From Mucilaginibacter polytrichastri (GTDB taxonomy: Bacteria; Bacteroidota; Bacteroidia; Sphingobacteriales; Sphingobacteriaceae), in contig NZ_MPPL01000001.1 in the NCBI RefSeq assembly GCF_001911425.1, positions 890,022-954,021 on the forward strand: a stretch of 64,000 nucleotides of DNA, read 5' to 3'. Position numbers and translations under genes: made by a program. Of the stretch, positions 63,015 to 64,000 are shown in pieces. Position 1 is the first letter of the stretch, and every line of letters starts with the position of its first letter. Below the pieces are notes generated by a model. That model had not been told where the DNA came from. It saw nothing but the letters and a program-made list of their open reading frames with translations, and did no database searches.

Positions 63015-63613
63015 TGTTAAAAGTAGGAATCACCGGTAATATAGGCAGTGGTAAAACCACGGTAAGCAAAATATTTGAATTGCTTGGTGTGCCGGTTTTT
63101 TCTGCAGATGCTGCTGCAAGATATGTAATGACCAATGATCAGGAGCTGATCGGCGGCATTAAAGCATCCTTCGGCGATGAATCTTATTTTGAAGACGGCA
63201 GTCTGAACCGTAAATACATTGCAGGTAAAGTGTTTAATGACCCTGCCGAGTTGGCTAGGCTCAATGCCTTGGTTCACCCCGCCACATTCAGGGCTTTTGA
63301 TAGCTGGTCGAGAGAGTTTCCAAATGCCCCTTATCTGCTTAAAGAAGCCGCCATATTATTTGAAAGCGGTTCATACAAGTTGTGCGATTACAGCATCATT
63401 GTAACTGCCCCAAAAGAGGTTAGGATGCAACGCGTAATAGCCCGCGATGATATCAGTATAGAAGAGGCACAAAGCCGTGATGCCCGCCAGATGCCCGAAG
63501 AAGAGAAGATTAAACTGGCCGATTTCCGCATTAAAAATGATGATTCTGAATTAGTAATACCGCAAGTGCTTGCCCTTCATCAGCAGTTTTTAGCGCTTGC
63601 CCAAACCAAATGA
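63014..63613 (+). CDS. coaE: Dephospho-CoA kinase
   Basis: 199 aa. P-loop GITGNIGSGKTTVSK at the start, lid and CoA-binding regions (AAILFESGSYKLCDYSIIVT, RVIARDDISIEEAQSRDARQ). It catalyses the last step of CoA synthesis. It overlaps the ybbR stop by one base and the exonuclease start by four bases (atga), a compact operon. Confidence 0.95.
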   Translation: MLKVGITGNIGSGKTTVSKIFELLGVPVFSADAAARYVMTNDQELIGGIKASFGDESYFEDGSLNRKYIAGKVFNDPAELARLNALVHPATFRAFDSWSREFPNAPYLLKEAAILFESGSYKLCDYSIIVTAPKEVRMQRVIARDDISIEEAQSRDARQMPEEEKIKLADFRIKNDDSELVIPQVLALHQQFLALAQTK

Positions 63614-64000
63614 TACTCGACGACTTTATTTACCTTGACGATAAAGGCATTTACTGTCCTTACGGCGATTTCTATATAGACCCTAAACAGCCTGTGCCAC
63701 TGGCTGTAATATCACACGCCCATGCAGACCATGCGGTGAGTGGTAATACCGAAGTGTATTGTACCGAGCCAACAGCTGCTTTTATGCAGTTACGTTATGG
63801 CAAAATGGCTGCAAAGGTGTTTAACCTGGTTGGCTGGCACCAGCCGTTTAAAATTAAGGATGTGCAAATCACCTTTAGCTCTGCCGGCCATATGCTGGGT
63901 TCGGCCATGATACTGATGGAATACCAGGGCAGCAGTTACCTTTACACCGGCGATTTTAAGTTACAGCCCGATGCCACCTGCGAGCCGATAGCGTGGCACA
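63610..64000 (+). CDS. Ligase-associated DNA exonuclease, N-terminal part (3' end outside window)
   Basis: 130 residues visible from the ATG at 63610, overlapping coaE by four bases. The metallo-beta-lactamase/beta-CASP motif HAHADH (ISHAHADHAVS) and SSAGHMLGSAMILM with YTGDFK are present. Homologues are usually followed by an ATP-dependent DNA ligase and an Lhr-like helicase; those would lie beyond the window. Complete enzymes are ~330-340 aa, so the gene is cut at base 64000. Confidence 0.92.
   Translation, partial: MILDDFIYLDDKGIYCPYGDFYIDPKQPVPLAVISHAHADHAVSGNTEVYCTEPTAAFMQLRYGKMAAKVFNLVGWHQPFKIKDVQITFSSAGHMLGSAMILMEYQGSSYLYTGDFKLQPDATCEPIAWH

Overview
The window reads as chromosomal DNA of a Bacteroidota member, most likely Sphingobacteriaceae (Mucilaginibacter/Pedobacter-like). 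The signs are two SusC/SusD pairs, a one-protein hybrid two-component regulator, TAnnTTTG-type promoter boxes without Shine-Dalgarno sequences, a DUF3276 PUR-type protein and the NusB-DUF1573-YajC-YbbR-CoaE gene order. The genus is an inference from family content, not a measured match. About 90% of the window is coding. I saw no tRNA, rRNA, CRISPR array, insertion sequence or phage gene.

Layout. 1-3.2 kb: the 3' half of katG, then a GntR repressor, a TauE/SafE anion exporter and a DUF1634 protein; a perfect 29-bp palindrome overlaps the promoter region. 3.4-20.7 kb: a polysaccharide utilization locus (PUL 1) with a 1379-aa hybrid sensor/regulator, SusC, SusD, a small secreted protein of unknown function, a GH5 enzyme with a ricin-type lectin domain, GH30, GH2 and GH35; the enzyme set suggests a beta-linked galactan-type glycan. 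20.8-26.5 kb (minus strand): a MarR regulator, an XRE regulator, a TonB-dependent receptor and a beta-helix lipoprotein, with an unknown small His-rich membrane protein beside them. 26.7-29.1 kb (minus): an arsenic operon arsR-DUF6428-arsC-acr3 with a repeated 16-nt operator-like sequence.

29.2-46.5 kb: a second carbohydrate locus (PUL 2). On the minus strand are GH28, GH92, GH28 and a LacI repressor; on the plus strand, divergent from lacI, are SusC, SusD, GH28, myo-inositol oxygenase, a GH89 alpha-N-acetylglucosaminidase and a membrane N-acetyltransferase of the heparan-alpha-glucosaminide acetyltransferase type. A PI-PLC-like phosphodiesterase follows at 47 kb. Inositol oxygenase inside a SusCD operon next to an alpha-GlcNAc acetylation/cleavage pair is the most unusual feature here. 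It raises the hypothesis that the locus consumes inositol-containing glycoconjugates such as plant glycosyl inositol phosphoceramides; this is inference only.

46.5-64 kb: mostly core genes: RRM protein, PLC-like, DUF2461, Lrp/AsnC divergent from a cysteine-synthase-like enzyme, a split DsbD, YchF, MgtE, DUF5362, DUF3276, an ABC exporter, a Leu/Glu-type dehydrogenase, NusB, DUF1573, YajC, YbbR, CoaE and the start of a ligase-associated DNA exonuclease cut by the window edge.
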